A stretch of DNA of 64,000 bases from contig JBAVEN010000077.1 in the NCBI GenBank assembly GCA_049587755.1, positions 62,001 to 126,000 on the forward strand, written 5' to 3'. Of this stretch, positions 34,684-44,520 are shown in pieces (the first letter of the stretch is position 1; every line of letters starts with the position of its first letter). Made by a program: the position numbers and the translations under genes. The notes under the pieces are model-generated. The model was not told where the DNA came from, ran no database searches, and saw only the letters and a program-made list of their open reading frames with translations. The stretch is from Bog-375 sp049587755. GTDB taxonomy: Bacteria; Acidobacteriota; Terriglobia; Bryobacterales; Bryobacteraceae.

Positions 34684-36468
34684 ATGTCACTACGGCTTCA
34701 TTTCAGACGAGTCGCGCCGGCGGTTATGCTGGCGCTCTCCGCCACGGCGCAGCAGTACACCATCAACACCATCGGCGGCAACGGCGTCGCTGGATACGTG
34801 GACGGACCGGCGGTTGGCTCCCAATTCAGCACCCCGGTGGCGACGGCGGTGGATCCCAAGGGGAATGTCTATATCGCGGATTCGGTCAACCACCGCGTGC
34901 GCATGATCTCGAATGGAACTGTCTCCACGGTGGCGGGCAACGGAACACCTGGCTACTCGGGCGACGGAGGGCAGGCCACGTCGGCCGAGTTGAACTTCCC
35001 CTCGGGCGTAGCGGTGGATGGCGCCGGGAACCTGTACATTTCCGACATGAAAAACCAGGTGATTCGCAAGGTCACTTCGGCGGGCGTCATCACGACCTAT
35101 GCCGGCAACAACGGGATGGGGGAAGGCTACGGCCCGGACAATGTGGCCGCCACCAGCTCGCAATTAGACAACCCGATCGGCCTGGCCGTCGATACCGCTG
35201 GAAACCTGTACATCGCGGACTCACATTCCGACCAGAACGCGACCACCACACAAGGCCTGATTCGCATGGTCAATACCGCCGGCATCATTACCACTGTGGT
35301 TGGGTTGGGCACCACCGCCGGGCATTTGATCTGCCCCGAAGCGGTGGCTTTGGACGCTTCGGGCAACATCTACATTTCCGACGTCGAGCTCCACACCGTG
35401 TTGAAGTTCGGCAATGGCGTGCTCACGCTGAACTTCGCGGGCAATGGGGCAATTGGGTTCGCCGGCGATGGCGGCCCGGCGGCGGACGCGGAGTTGTCCG
35501 ATCCTATCGGCTTGGCGACTGACCCCGCGGGCAACGTCTACATTGCGGACTCAGCGAATATGCGCATTCGGCGAGTGGCGCCGGATGGGACCATTTCGAC
35601 GATTGCAGGAATGACCAAGTTCGGCTACTCGGGCGACGGGGGCCCGGCGCTCGAAGCGCAGATGTCGTCGCCGCGCGGCGTGGCCGTGGATCATAGCGGC
35701 AACGTCTATATCGCCGACACCGAGAATGACGCGATCCGCCAATTGACCCCGGAGTCGAACCCGGTCATTACCTCCGGCAGCGTCAGCAACGCCGCCAGTT
35801 TCCAGCCGCAGGTCTCTCCCGGAGCGCTGGCGTCTCTTTTTGGAACGAGCTTGAGCAATGCAACCTATACGTCCGCTCCTCCTTACCCGACCAGCGTGGG
35901 CGCATCCAGCCTGGGCGGGGAGGGAGTGAGCGTGAGCGTCAATGGCCGGGCGGCGCCGGTATTTTTCGTATCGCCGGGGCAGATCAATTTCCAGGTTCCG
36001 TGGGAAACCGCCGTCGGCACTCCAGCCACCGTGACCGTGTCGGTGGCGGGCGCGGTGAGTAATGCGGTCACTGTGCCGGTAGTCTCGGCGGGTCCGGGCT
36101 TGTTCGTGTCGGGCACATCGGCCATTGTCCAGAACGCCGCGGATTACACACTAAACGGTCCCAGCCATCCGGCCGCGCCGGGCAGCTACATCACCGCGTA
36201 CCTCACCGGCTCCGGACCGGTGAGTCCGGCGGCGACTGATGGCGTGGCCGCGCCGCTCAACTCGCTGGTGTATGCCACTGCGCCCGTCAGCGCCACGATT
36301 GGAACCACGCCGGTCTCGACGGTGCAATTCGCCGGACTGGCGCCAGGCTGGGTGGGCCTGGCGCAGGTCAATCTGCTGGTGCCTGCCGGGCTCGCCGGCG
36401 GCACCTACCCGCTGGTCGTCACCATCGACGGCCAAGCCAGCAATGCGGGCAACATCAGCGTGCAGTAA
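34684..36468 (+). CDS. NHL-repeat protein with Solibacter-type C-terminal domain
   Basis: A protein of 594 aa. A signal peptide (VAPAVMLALSATAQ) is followed by five or six NHL repeats, for example PSGVAVDGAGNLYISDMKNQ and PRGVAVDHSGNVYIADTEND. The C-terminal domain contains SNAASFQPQVSPGALASLFG, GQINFQVPWE and the closing LPLVVTIDG-like strand (TYPLVVTIDGQASNA). This TIGR03437-type domain is expanded in Solibacter-like acidobacteria. The protein is secreted or surface-bound; the propeller probably binds a ligand. Its 3' end overlaps the convergent LssY-like gene by 14 bp. Confidence 0.92.
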   Translation: MSLRLHFRRVAPAVMLALSATAQQYTINTIGGNGVAGYVDGPAVGSQFSTPVATAVDPKGNVYIADSVNHRVRMISNGTVSTVAGNGTPGYSGDGGQATSAELNFPSGVAVDGAGNLYISDMKNQVIRKVTSAGVITTYAGNNGMGEGYGPDNVAATSSQLDNPIGLAVDTAGNLYIADSHSDQNATTTQGLIRMVNTAGIITTVVGLGTTAGHLICPEAVALDASGNIYISDVELHTVLKFGNGVLTLNFAGNGAIGFAGDGGPAADAELSDPIGLATDPAGNVYIADSANMRIRRVAPDGTISTIAGMTKFGYSGDGGPALEAQMSSPRGVAVDHSGNVYIADTENDAIRQLTPESNPVITSGSVSNAASFQPQVSPGALASLFGTSLSNATYTSAPPYPTSVGASSLGGEGVSVSVNGRAAPVFFVSPGQINFQVPWETAVGTPATVTVSVAGAVSNAVTVPVVSAGPGLFVSGTSAIVQNAADYTLNGPSHPAAPGSYITAYLTGSGPVSPAATDGVAAPLNSLVYATAPVSATIGTTPVSTVQFAGLAPGWVGLAQVNLLVPAGLAGGTYPLVVTIDGQASNAGNISVQ

Positions 36469-38068
36469 CCACCATCGGATTGAGATGCCAGCCGCCGGCT
36501 TCGGCCGGTGGAGGCGCGTATTCCAGCCCGCCGGCGCCGGCTTCCACGGCCTGGTTATCGCCGGGTTCGCTGTCCAGCTTCCGCGCCAGCCGTTCGTCTT
36601 TCCATTGCGCGCGCCAATCACGTAGGGTGTGAATGCCCAGCAGGACAGCGTCTCCCGAGCGCCACACGATGTTGTCGCGCAGCAAGTGGTTGCGCGCTGT
36701 CAAGGTGACGCGCCGAAAACAGCGTACCAGGAGCGAGGGTTCGGGGCTGCGCGCGCCGCCGGCCACATCGAGGCGTGGCTGGCGGCAGGCATTCAACACA
36801 ACCACCGCCACGCGGGAGTCCGTGTAGACGCCCTTGCGGTACCCCCGGCCGGGCCCGCGCACCTCCTGCTGGCGGCGCAGGTAGGTGAGCGAATCCACGC
36901 ATCCGGTGTAAACCAGGTCGCTCACCACCTTGTCGCGTTCCTGGTCCACATCGTTTTCAATTTCGTGGGTGAAACCGAACGGCCGGAAGGAAAACTTGGT
37001 GCCGACATCCTGGGTGGCGGCCGAAGCCCACACAGGCCGGCCCCGCCATTGTTCGGAACGATTCCAAACGCGCAAATGGTGCCGCTTTTCGAAGGTGTTG
37101 AGCGTTTTTTGAAATTGCTGGTCCGGCTGCTCGCCACCGAGCAGGAGCGTCCGCATGGGAGCATCGCCATCCGAGCGGTCTTCCACAATCGCGCGGATGG
37201 CGCCAAAACCGGCGCGCATGGAGTTGGGCGCCGATCCGGTCCAGCCGGCGGCCTGGAACGCAGCGTCGAGCGATCGTTCGTTACCGATGAACATCAGATT
37301 CACCAGGTCGAGCGGCTGGGACTGGCGCTTGGAATAGCTCCAGTAAGGCAAACCGTCCACCAGGTCCTGCAGATCGTCCAGATCCTTCTGCGAGCCATCG
37401 GCGGTCGGCAAGACGCACGGCGAGAGCCCGCGAAACGATTCCGGAAACTCGATTTCCAGGTACAACTCCGCGCCGCGGCGGTACTCAATCTCCGGATCGG
37501 GGAAGCGGAAGAGGCCGGTTTCGGCCAGAAACAGCGGTGTCGCCATCATGGGATGCACGAACGCCCAAAACGCCAGCCGTTGGCCGAACCGGTTGGAGAT
37601 GGTTGCGGTCGCCCGCATGCCGTGGATTTCGCCACGCCCGTCGATGCGCTCGCGCGCGTTGTCGATTCCCACCAGCCGGATGGGCGCAGGGTAGTCGGTT
37701 CCATTCGGCAGGTGCAAGATCTCGAAATCGAGGTCCAGGGACGCGGTCTCGTGAATCAGGCCAAGCCCCACCTTCCGCACCCGTTTCACCACACCCTGCA
37801 CGGTAGTGCCCTCAGGTAACGACGCGCCTTGCTGGCACAGCGGCGTGGTAATCACGGCTTCGACGGTGGTGCCCGGCTTCGTGCTGTAAGTGGAAATTGG
37901 GGTAAGCAGGCGGGCTTCCACCCGGTTTGCACCGGGAGCCACGGCGAACGCGCAAGGTGCGGCGAACAGGAGAGCCAGGCACAGCCAGAAAGCGGCGCCA
38001 GTGGCTCGGCGGCCGGCCGGCGCGCTCCGCCTGCACCGCAACGGCGGGCCGTTGCTCTCTATGCTCAT
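36455..38068 (-). CDS. Secreted protein with LssY-like C-terminal domain
   Basis: A protein of 537 aa from ATG 38068. The signal peptide is FWLCLALLFAAPCAFA. After a beta-rich first part, the LssY_C-type region is visible: DLVNLMFIGNERSLDAAFQA, then the RHHLRVWNRSEQWRGRPVW segment, AATQDVGTKF, and DVDQERDKVVSDLVYTGCVD. The family is named after the LssY protein; its biochemical role is unknown. The frame is open upstream of 38068, but without signal-like sequence. Convergent 14-bp overlap with the NHL gene. Confidence 0.8.
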   Translation of the reverse strand: MSIESNGPPLRCRRSAPAGRRATGAAFWLCLALLFAAPCAFAVAPGANRVEARLLTPISTYSTKPGTTVEAVITTPLCQQGASLPEGTTVQGVVKRVRKVGLGLIHETASLDLDFEILHLPNGTDYPAPIRLVGIDNARERIDGRGEIHGMRATATISNRFGQRLAFWAFVHPMMATPLFLAETGLFRFPDPEIEYRRGAELYLEIEFPESFRGLSPCVLPTADGSQKDLDDLQDLVDGLPYWSYSKRQSQPLDLVNLMFIGNERSLDAAFQAAGWTGSAPNSMRAGFGAIRAIVEDRSDGDAPMRTLLLGGEQPDQQFQKTLNTFEKRHHLRVWNRSEQWRGRPVWASAATQDVGTKFSFRPFGFTHEIENDVDQERDKVVSDLVYTGCVDSLTYLRRQQEVRGPGRGYRKGVYTDSRVAVVVLNACRQPRLDVAGGARSPEPSLLVRCFRRVTLTARNHLLRDNIVWRSGDAVLLGIHTLRDWRAQWKDERLARKLDSEPGDNQAVEAGAGGLEYAPPPAEAGGWHLNPMVVTAR

Positions 38069-38261
38069 TTCAACTGGCGGAACGGCCAACCGCGGAGCCC
38101 TGTGTCCCTTCCCGGCAAAACAGCTTCCGTGCGCCAAATAACCCGCGGCAGTGCGGGTTCCGCCGCCCTCGAAAAGATTCGGCAGGGCGGTTCCCAAAAT
38201 GATACCAGATATAATCGATGCCGGAAAAGTGGAGATCCGCGGCTCAGGGTTAGAATGGTTC

Positions 38262-39491
38262 GTGCGACAACGCCCCCTTGCCTCATGGCTCATGGCAGGG
38301 CTTCCCCTGCTGTATGCGCAAGCGCCCGCTCCCGAACCGCCCATATCCTGGATCGATCCCGCTACCGGCCACCGCGTCCTGCGCCTCACCCGCGAACCCG
38401 GCAGCGCGAGCCTCTACTTCAACCAGAACGGCTACACCGCCGATGGCAGGAAGCTGGTCTACAGCACGCCGGAGGGCATTTCGGTTCTCGACCTGGCCAC
38501 GCGGGAAAGGCGGCAAATTGTGGAGGGTCGCGTGCGCCTGATTGAGGCCGGACGAAAGACCCAGCGGATCTACTACATTCGCGAGGGCGCCGTCTTTGCA
38601 ACGGACGCCGATACCGGAGAAACGCGCCGCATCGGCGCTTTGCCCCCTCGCGGCTCTGTGTCTACCGTGAATGCCGATGAGACGCTGCTGGCCGGCGCGT
38701 ACGTCGAGGGCGACGGACAGGAGGCACGGCCCGCCCCCGAGCAGCAGTCCCATCCTCTCGATCAGCCGAGGAACAAGGGAGAGATGATGGAGCGGCGCTG
38801 GGCGGCGCGGCTTCCCATGGTCCTCTTCACGCTCGATATTCGCAACGGAGAAATCAAGACGATCCACCGCAGCCATGACTGGCTCAACCACTTCCTGTTC
38901 TCGCCGACCGACCCCACGCTTCTCATGTTCTGCCACGAGGGACCGTGGCACAAGGTGGACCGCATCTGGACCATCCGCACCGATGGCTCCGGACTCAAGA
39001 AGATCCACACGCGCACCATGGCGATGGAGATCGCCGGCCACGAGTTCTGGAGCTCGGACGGCAAGACCATCTGGTACGATCTTCAGACGCCGCGCGGCGA
39101 GGATTTCTGGCTGGCCGGCTACAACCTCGACGGCGGCGCGCGGACCTGGTATCGCCTGCAACGCAACGAGTGGTCCATCCACTTCAACGTATCTCGCGAC
39201 GGCCGCATGTTCTGCGGCGACGGGGGCGACCCCGGACAGGTGGCGAAGGCGCCCGATGGCGAGTGGATCTACCTCTTCAGCCCGGAGCTCATCGAAAATC
39301 GCGGCCTTCAAGAGAAGGGTCTCATCCAGCCAGGCGTGTTGCGCGCCGAACGCCTTGTGGATATGTCGAAGCACCACTACCGCCTGGAGCCGAACGTGAG
39401 CTTCACGCCGGACGGGAAGTGGGTGGTGTTCCGCTCCAATATGTTCGGGCCGGCCTACGTATTCGCCGTCGAAGTAGCCAAGGCTCGGTAG
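38262..39491 (+). CDS. Oligogalacturonate-lyase-like seven-bladed propeller protein
   Basis: A protein of about 409 aa from a tentative GTG 38262, with a signal-like start (LASWLMAGLPLLYAQA). Motifs of the family-22 pectate lyase fold are visible: NQNGYTADGRKLVY, NHFLFSPTDPTLLMFCHEGP, HEFWSSDGKTIWYD, SIHFNVSRDGRMFCGDGG, and HHYRLEPNVSFTPDGKWVVF. The His-rich blade centres fit the metal site of oligogalacturonide lyases, which cleave unsaturated pectin oligomers. In acidobacteria many homologues are secreted and of unproven activity. Alternative starts are ATG 38199 and ATG 38292. Confidence 0.75.
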   Translation: MRQRPLASWLMAGLPLLYAQAPAPEPPISWIDPATGHRVLRLTREPGSASLYFNQNGYTADGRKLVYSTPEGISVLDLATRERRQIVEGRVRLIEAGRKTQRIYYIREGAVFATDADTGETRRIGALPPRGSVSTVNADETLLAGAYVEGDGQEARPAPEQQSHPLDQPRNKGEMMERRWAARLPMVLFTLDIRNGEIKTIHRSHDWLNHFLFSPTDPTLLMFCHEGPWHKVDRIWTIRTDGSGLKKIHTRTMAMEIAGHEFWSSDGKTIWYDLQTPRGEDFWLAGYNLDGGARTWYRLQRNEWSIHFNVSRDGRMFCGDGGDPGQVAKAPDGEWIYLFSPELIENRGLQEKGLIQPGVLRAERLVDMSKHHYRLEPNVSFTPDGKWVVFRSNMFGPAYVFAVEVAKAR

Positions 39492-39703
39492 CCCGGCTTC
39501 ACCCTTGGCCGGCAACACGGGCGGGCGCCGGTGCCCCGATCCAGGACGGCCGCGACGCGATTCAAGATACAGCGGTGACTTACTATGCCACGAAAAGGCC
39601 CGGGCGTGCCGTTGCGTGCGAACACCAGGTCCGCCTGCTATCACCACCCAGCTTTAGCCGCGAAGGGCTTTTGAGCCGACGACTTAAGTTACTCGCACTC
39701 TAA

Positions 39704-40003
39704 ACGTCCGACTTTGAAAATGATTTCGGTCATTACTTCTTCTTCACGCTGGATCCAGGCGAGCATTACTTCTGCTCCCAGTCCGAGAACCACAGCCTTC
39801 TGCCCCTGAAAGTGGAAGCCGGCAAGACTTACTATCTGCAGCAGCACATTCGCCTGGGAGCGATGAAAGCCCGCAATAAGCTCGCGCTAATGACCGAAGA
39901 GGAAGGCAAAACGAAACTGGCCGATGCTCATCCGAGCACATGGACCATCAAAATAGCCAGGCACCTCAGCCACGACAAAACGCTCCATGCCGCGCCGGCC
40001 TGA
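39704..40003 (+). pseudogene. DUF2846-type protein remnant lacking its N-terminus
   Basis: The frame opens after a TAA at 39701 and has no start codon before the conserved part. It translates as DFGHYFFFTLDPGEHYFCSQ, then SENHSLLPLKVEAGKTYYLQ, then KLALMTEEEGKTKLAD. This is the C-terminal half of a DUF2846 lipoprotein domain. The N-terminal half with its signal peptide is absent and no ribosome-binding site is apparent. It is best read as a truncated relic. The 212 bp before it (39492-39703) hold nothing recognisable. Confidence 0.65.
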
Positions 40004-40050
40004 CTCCTCGCTGGGCAAGCGGTTGCCATGGCGGGAGCTGCCGACTGCTT

Positions 40051-40617
40051 TCACAGGCTTCCTTTGATGCCCAGTTCCTCGGCGCGGGATTGCAAGGCCT
40101 TCAGGCAGAAATCAATATGGTCGTCGAGCGGCACGCCCAGCTCGGCAGCGCCATCGACGATATCCTGCCGGTTGACCGGGCGCGCAAAAGCCTTGTCTTT
40201 CATCTTTTTCTTCACCGATGCCACGTCCACTTCGAATACGCTGCGGTGCGGCTTGACGTAGGAAATCGCGGTGATGAAGCCTGCAAGTTCGTCGCAGGCG
40301 AAGAGCGTCTTCTCGAGCGGCGTTGTGCGCGGCACGCCGGTGTGATTGGCGTGCGACAGGATGGCGCGGCGAGTTTCCTCGTCCACGCCGCGTTCGGCCA
40401 GCAAAGGCTCGCCGAGCTGCGGATGCCCGTCAAGCGTAGGATGAATCTCCCAATCGAAGTCGTGCAGCAGCGCGGTGACTTGCCACTGCTGGCCATTGCC
40501 GCCGAATCGTTTGGCGTAAGCGAGCACGCAAGTCTCCACGGCCAGCGCGTGCTTGCGCAAACCCTCCGACTTGGTGAACTCGCACAAAATGTTCCAGGCC
40601 TGTTCGCGATCGATCAT
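40051..40617 (-). CDS. HD-domain hydrolase
   Basis: A protein of 188 aa from ATG 40617, which overlaps the Rsm22 stop (ATGA); an alternative ATG lies at 40623. The HD motif is in VTALLHDFDWEIHPTLDGH; the upstream His is in GLRKHALAVETCVLAYAKRF and a later acidic site is ACDELAGFITA. Small stand-alone HD proteins of this type are metal-dependent phosphohydrolases of nucleotides or related compounds; the substrate is not known. It is co-translated with the Rsm22-like methyltransferase. Confidence 0.85.
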   Translation of the reverse strand: MIDREQAWNILCEFTKSEGLRKHALAVETCVLAYAKRFGGNGQQWQVTALLHDFDWEIHPTLDGHPQLGEPLLAERGVDEETRRAILSHANHTGVPRTTPLEKTLFACDELAGFITAISYVKPHRSVFEVDVASVKKKMKDKAFARPVNRQDIVDGAAELGVPLDDHIDFCLKALQSRAEELGIKGSL

Positions 40618-41549
40618 CGCCATTCATCATATCCGGGCGCGCCCCACTGCGCGTGGCGGGCGGCGCGGAAGCGGTCGCGCTCGCGCTTACTCACGCGCAC
40701 GGTGGTCAAGCCGGCGGGCGTGCAGGTCTCCAGCTCGATCAGGCCGGGATGATGGCGCGGGCGGCCGACGATGCGCGAAGGCGCCGGGCCGGCCGGGTCC
40801 CGCGCCAGGGCCACATAGCTGTACTTCTCGTCTTCGTAGCCCAGACCGGCGTTTTTGATGCGCCGATGGAGGGAGGAGCGCTCCACGCGCGCCGCGAAGT
40901 GGCACCAGCCGGGATCGACCACGGGGCACGCGCCGGCGGCGGGACAAGGCGCAATCATGTGCGCGCCGGCGGCCAGCAGTTCCGACCGGGCCGCGCGGAT
41001 GTTGGCAAAACCGCGCGGCGTGCCCGGTTCGATGAGGATCAGCGCCACGCGCGCGGCTTGCCATAGCCGTGCCAGCGGCGGCGGCGCCATTTCGCCGGCC
41101 GAGTACGCAAGGATCACCAGGTCGTGCGGCTCGAGCGACGGCGTGCGCGTCACATCTTCGGCCATGGCGCGCGCCTTAGGCAGCCATTGGCGCGCCGCTT
41201 CCAGTAGCGCGCGATCGCGATCGACGAGTGTCACCGTGGTCCTGGGGTACTCTTCGAGCGCGGCGAGCGACGCCGCGCCCGCGCCGGCGCCGATATCCAG
41301 CACGCTCGCAATCTCGCGGCCTCCCAGCAGGCGGTGCGTCTCGCGTAACACTGCGCGCGCGGCAGCGTAAGTGGCCGGCATGCGCGTCAGCAGGTACGCA
41401 GCCGTACGTTCCGCGGCGGCAATGCGCGGCGGGGCCGTCCCTGCGCGGTAAGCGTCGGACATAGCCGCCGCGGCCTGTTCGAGTGCCGCGAAACCAACCT
41501 CGCCGGCGCGCTGTTCGATGGCTTCGCGGACATGCCGCGGCAACTGCAT
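40614..41549 (-). CDS. Rsm22-like rRNA-associated methyltransferase
   Basis: A protein of 311 aa. The SAM-binding motif is SVLDIGAGAGAASLAALEEY; the family-specific cysteine segment is APCPAAGACPVVDPGWCHFA, similar to the metal-cluster site of Rsm22. Eukaryotic Rsm22 is a mitochondrial small-subunit assembly factor; bacterial members are predicted rRNA methyltransferases. It is the first gene of a two-gene unit with the HD hydrolase. Confidence 0.85.
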   Translation of the reverse strand: MQLPRHVREAIEQRAGEVGFAALEQAAAAMSDAYRAGTAPPRIAAAERTAAYLLTRMPATYAAARAVLRETHRLLGGREIASVLDIGAGAGAASLAALEEYPRTTVTLVDRDRALLEAARQWLPKARAMAEDVTRTPSLEPHDLVILAYSAGEMAPPPLARLWQAARVALILIEPGTPRGFANIRAARSELLAAGAHMIAPCPAAGACPVVDPGWCHFAARVERSSLHRRIKNAGLGYEDEKYSYVALARDPAGPAPSRIVGRPRHHPGLIELETCTPAGLTTVRVSKRERDRFRAARHAQWGAPGYDEWR

Positions 41550-41715
41550 CCCTCCATCATGACCGAAAACCGCGCGGAACTTCCGCGTCGGATGTGGTGT
41601 CTATCGGGGTGAGCGCGCCACGCGGAAGCGGCTTAAAGAATGCTGAAACAAGGGGTTCCCGCCCTTCGGGATGCCGCGCCCGTAGTGTGCCCGCGCGGGG
41701 AAAGGAGCGACGAAG

Positions 41716-42462
41716 ATGTTTGAACAAGCGGTTCTTGCCAATCCTATTAAACGCGTCTGGAGCACTTGCGCCGGGATGACGGCCCAGGCGCTGCTGGTGC
41801 TGGCCGCCTGCCTGGCACCAGTTGTTTCGCCGGACGTCTTGCCGCGCGCGCGGATGCTGGTCTCCCTGGTAGCGCCCGGGCCTCCTGTCCGGCAGGCGCC
41901 GGTCGAGGCACGTCGCCAACCGGACCGCATGGTCCCCGTCCGGCCTTATCCACCCGCGGACGGCAGACTGTTGCTGCCGACCAGGCCTCCGGTTCACGCG
42001 GCGCGCATCGACGACCCTCCCGGCGATGTTTCCGGCCTCCCTGGCGGCTCTCTTACTGGCGAAGGGGAAGGGTCAAACAGCCTGCTGACCCAGATCCTGA
42101 ACTCGCGGCCGGCGGTCCAGATTCGCCTGCGGGAAAGACCCGCCGCGGTGGTTCCACCCACCCCCGCAGCGCCAATCCGGTTGCGCGGCGGCGACGTTCG
42201 TCTGGCGCACCCGATTTACCGCGTGGAGCCGCGCTATCCCAAAATAGCCATCATTGCCGGCATCTCCGGATCGGTGGAACTGGAAGGCATCATCGGCACC
42301 GATGGCCGGATTCGCGACCTGCACGCGCTGAGCGGCAATCCGCTGCTGGTGCCCGCCGCGCTCGAAGCCGTGCGCCAGTGGATCTACACACCAACACTGC
42401 TCGACGGAAAACCGGTGGAAGTGATCGGCCCCATTACGGTGATTTTCAGGCTGACGCGGTAG
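41716..42462 (+). CDS. TonB-family energy transducer
   Basis: A protein of 248 aa. The N-terminal hydrophobic anchor is GMTAQALLVLAACLAPVV, then a Pro-rich linker (PGPPVRQAPVEARRQP). The C-terminal TonB domain is YRVEPRYPKIAIIAGISGSV with DGRIRDLHALSG and LEAVRQWIYTPTLLDGKPVE. It couples the proton motive force to outer-membrane receptors such as the one at 6.0 kb. No ExbB/ExbD genes are adjacent. The ribosome-binding site AAAGGAG precedes ATG 41716. Confidence 0.88.
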   Translation: MFEQAVLANPIKRVWSTCAGMTAQALLVLAACLAPVVSPDVLPRARMLVSLVAPGPPVRQAPVEARRQPDRMVPVRPYPPADGRLLLPTRPPVHAARIDDPPGDVSGLPGGSLTGEGEGSNSLLTQILNSRPAVQIRLRERPAAVVPPTPAAPIRLRGGDVRLAHPIYRVEPRYPKIAIIAGISGSVELEGIIGTDGRIRDLHALSGNPLLVPAALEAVRQWIYTPTLLDGKPVEVIGPITVIFRLTR

Positions 42463-42619
42463 TGGCCGCGGGCCGCGACAGGGTGGGCGGCGGATTCCTC
42501 GGCAACCAACGCCCGCCATTTTCGCGTCGTGCACCCGCATTGGTCGCCGCATCTTCAGAAACGCCTGTGCCGGGCCGGTGGTACAATTAGGTGTACCGGC
42601 ACTCAATCTCTCTTTTGAA

Positions 42620-44329
42620 ATGACCAAACACCCCAAGGGCACGGGCGCCCGCATTCTCCTCAGTTCGGTTTTTGGCCCTTACGCGCAGGACGACGCGTAC
42701 GGCAGCCGCACCATCAACCCGATGGAGCTGTATCACAACCAGGTGACGCGCGAGCAGGGAGCGTTCTCGTTGCGCATGTTCCACCGCTCCTGGGGCATTC
42801 TCATGATCCAGCGCAACATTTCGGCCCCCACCACGGTGCTCGACTTTCCCACGCGCGAGGCGTTCGCAGCCGAGCTGACCAGCCAGGACTACGATATCGT
42901 GGGCATCTCGTCGATCATCGTCAACGTGGGCAAAGTGCGGGAGATGTGCCGGATGGTGCGGCGGCTGGCGCCCAAAGCCACCATCGTGGTGGGCGGGCAC
43001 GTGGCCGCCATTCCGGGCATCGAGAAGATGATCGACGCCGACGAGGTTGTGCGCGGCGACGGCATCTCGTGGATGCGCCGCTTTTTGGGTGAAGACGAAA
43101 CCGCGCCGGTGGCCCATCCTGAGATCGTTTCCGGGTTCGGCGCGCGCACGCTGGGAATGCGGCTGCCGCAATCCAAGGGCTCGACCGCGGCCACCATCAT
43201 TCCCTCGGTGGGCTGCCCCATGGGATGCAACTTCTGCACCACCTCGGCGTTCTTCGGCGGCAAAGGGAAGTTTCTCAACTTCTACAATACCGGCGACGAG
43301 CTGTTCGGCGTGATGAGCCACATGGAATCGAAGCTGGGTACGCGGTCGTTCTTCATGATGGACGAGAACTTCCTGCTGCACAAACGCCGTGCCCTGGAAC
43401 TGCTCAAATACATGCAGGCGGAGAACAAGCCGTGGTCGCTATACGTCTTCTCCTCGGCCAACGCGATCCGACAGTACTCGATGCGGGAGTTGGTGGAGCT
43501 GGGCGTATCGTGGGTGTGGATGGGCCTGGAATCGGAGAACTCCGCTTACGACAAGCTCAAGGGCACCGATTCCATGCGGCTGACGCGCGAGTTGCATGAG
43601 AACGGCATCAAGGTGCTGGGTTCGACTATCGTCGGCCTGGAGCACCACACGCCGGAGAACATCCAGCAGGAAATTGAGCACGCCGTCGCGCACGACACCG
43701 ATTTTCACCAGTTCATGCTCTACACGCCGGTGCCCGGCACACCCCTGTTTTTCGAGATGCAGGAGCAGGGCCGGATGCTGGATGGTGTGGATCTGGCGGA
43801 TATCCATGGCCAGGGCCAGTTCAACTTCCAGCACGCCGCCATTTCGCGCGAGGATTCCAAGCGGTTTCTGGATTGGGCGTTCCGCCGCGATTTCGAGCGC
43901 AACGGGCCCAGCATCTACCGTATCTGCCGCACCACGCTGGAAGGCTGGCTGCGTTACAAGAACGATCCAGACCCGCGGGTAAGGGCCCGCTTCGCCCGGG
44001 AGGCGCGCTCCTTGCGCGACGGCTATGCAGCCGCGCTGTGGGCCATGGAGCGCCACCTGGCGAGCACTAACGCGGCAGTAGCGGAGAAGATCCGCACGCT
44101 GCGCGAGGAGGTGGGGCGCGAGTTCGGCCTTTTCTCGCGCGTGTTGGGCCGAGCCCTTGGACCGGTGATGCTGTGGTCGGCTCGTCGCGAAGAGCGCCGC
44201 CTGGCGGCAGGACAGACCTATGAACCGCGGACCATCATCGAGCGCAGGAACTGGACGTGGTCCGAGCCCCTGTTGGCGGCAGGCCCCCTGGCGGCGCTGC
44301 CGGTGATTGAGGAATCGTCGGCCGGTTAG
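42620..44329 (+). CDS. B12-binding radical SAM protein
   Basis: A protein of 569 aa. The N-terminal Rossmann-like part (YDIVGISSIIVNVGKVREMC, then ATIVVGGHVAA) fits a cobalamin-binding domain without an obvious DxHxxG. The radical SAM core has the CxxxCxxC cluster site in SVGCPMGCNFCTTSAF, then SFFMMDENFLLHKRRA and YTPVPGTPLFFEM. The C-terminal 170 residues are helical and unassigned. Related enzymes methylate or rearrange unreactive carbons, for example in hopanoid or cofactor synthesis. No pathway genes flank it, so the substrate is open. Confidence 0.87.
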   Translation: MTKHPKGTGARILLSSVFGPYAQDDAYGSRTINPMELYHNQVTREQGAFSLRMFHRSWGILMIQRNISAPTTVLDFPTREAFAAELTSQDYDIVGISSIIVNVGKVREMCRMVRRLAPKATIVVGGHVAAIPGIEKMIDADEVVRGDGISWMRRFLGEDETAPVAHPEIVSGFGARTLGMRLPQSKGSTAATIIPSVGCPMGCNFCTTSAFFGGKGKFLNFYNTGDELFGVMSHMESKLGTRSFFMMDENFLLHKRRALELLKYMQAENKPWSLYVFSSANAIRQYSMRELVELGVSWVWMGLESENSAYDKLKGTDSMRLTRELHENGIKVLGSTIVGLEHHTPENIQQEIEHAVAHDTDFHQFMLYTPVPGTPLFFEMQEQGRMLDGVDLADIHGQGQFNFQHAAISREDSKRFLDWAFRRDFERNGPSIYRICRTTLEGWLRYKNDPDPRVRARFAREARSLRDGYAAALWAMERHLASTNAAVAEKIRTLREEVGREFGLFSRVLGRALGPVMLWSARREERRLAAGQTYEPRTIIERRNWTWSEPLLAAGPLAALPVIEESSAG

Positions 44330-44520
44330 GCGTTCAGCCGGCCTGGCATAGCCAGTTCGCCGGGCGCGACCCCTTATGACGCCGGCGCGCGGATCGCGCC
44401 TTCCTGCAACACGGAAAGTGCACTAACCGACCCGCCGGGCCGGTTTCCCCCTGGGCCTTCATCTGCGCCAGCGGTCAAAGACCCGTGTTACTATTCCGTT
44501 TTGCAAACTGGGAGCCAAGC

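Noticed and set aside
38283..39647. 454-codon antisense frame under the propeller gene
   Set aside because: Shadow frame; the sense strand shows clear oligogalacturonate-lyase-like motifs.
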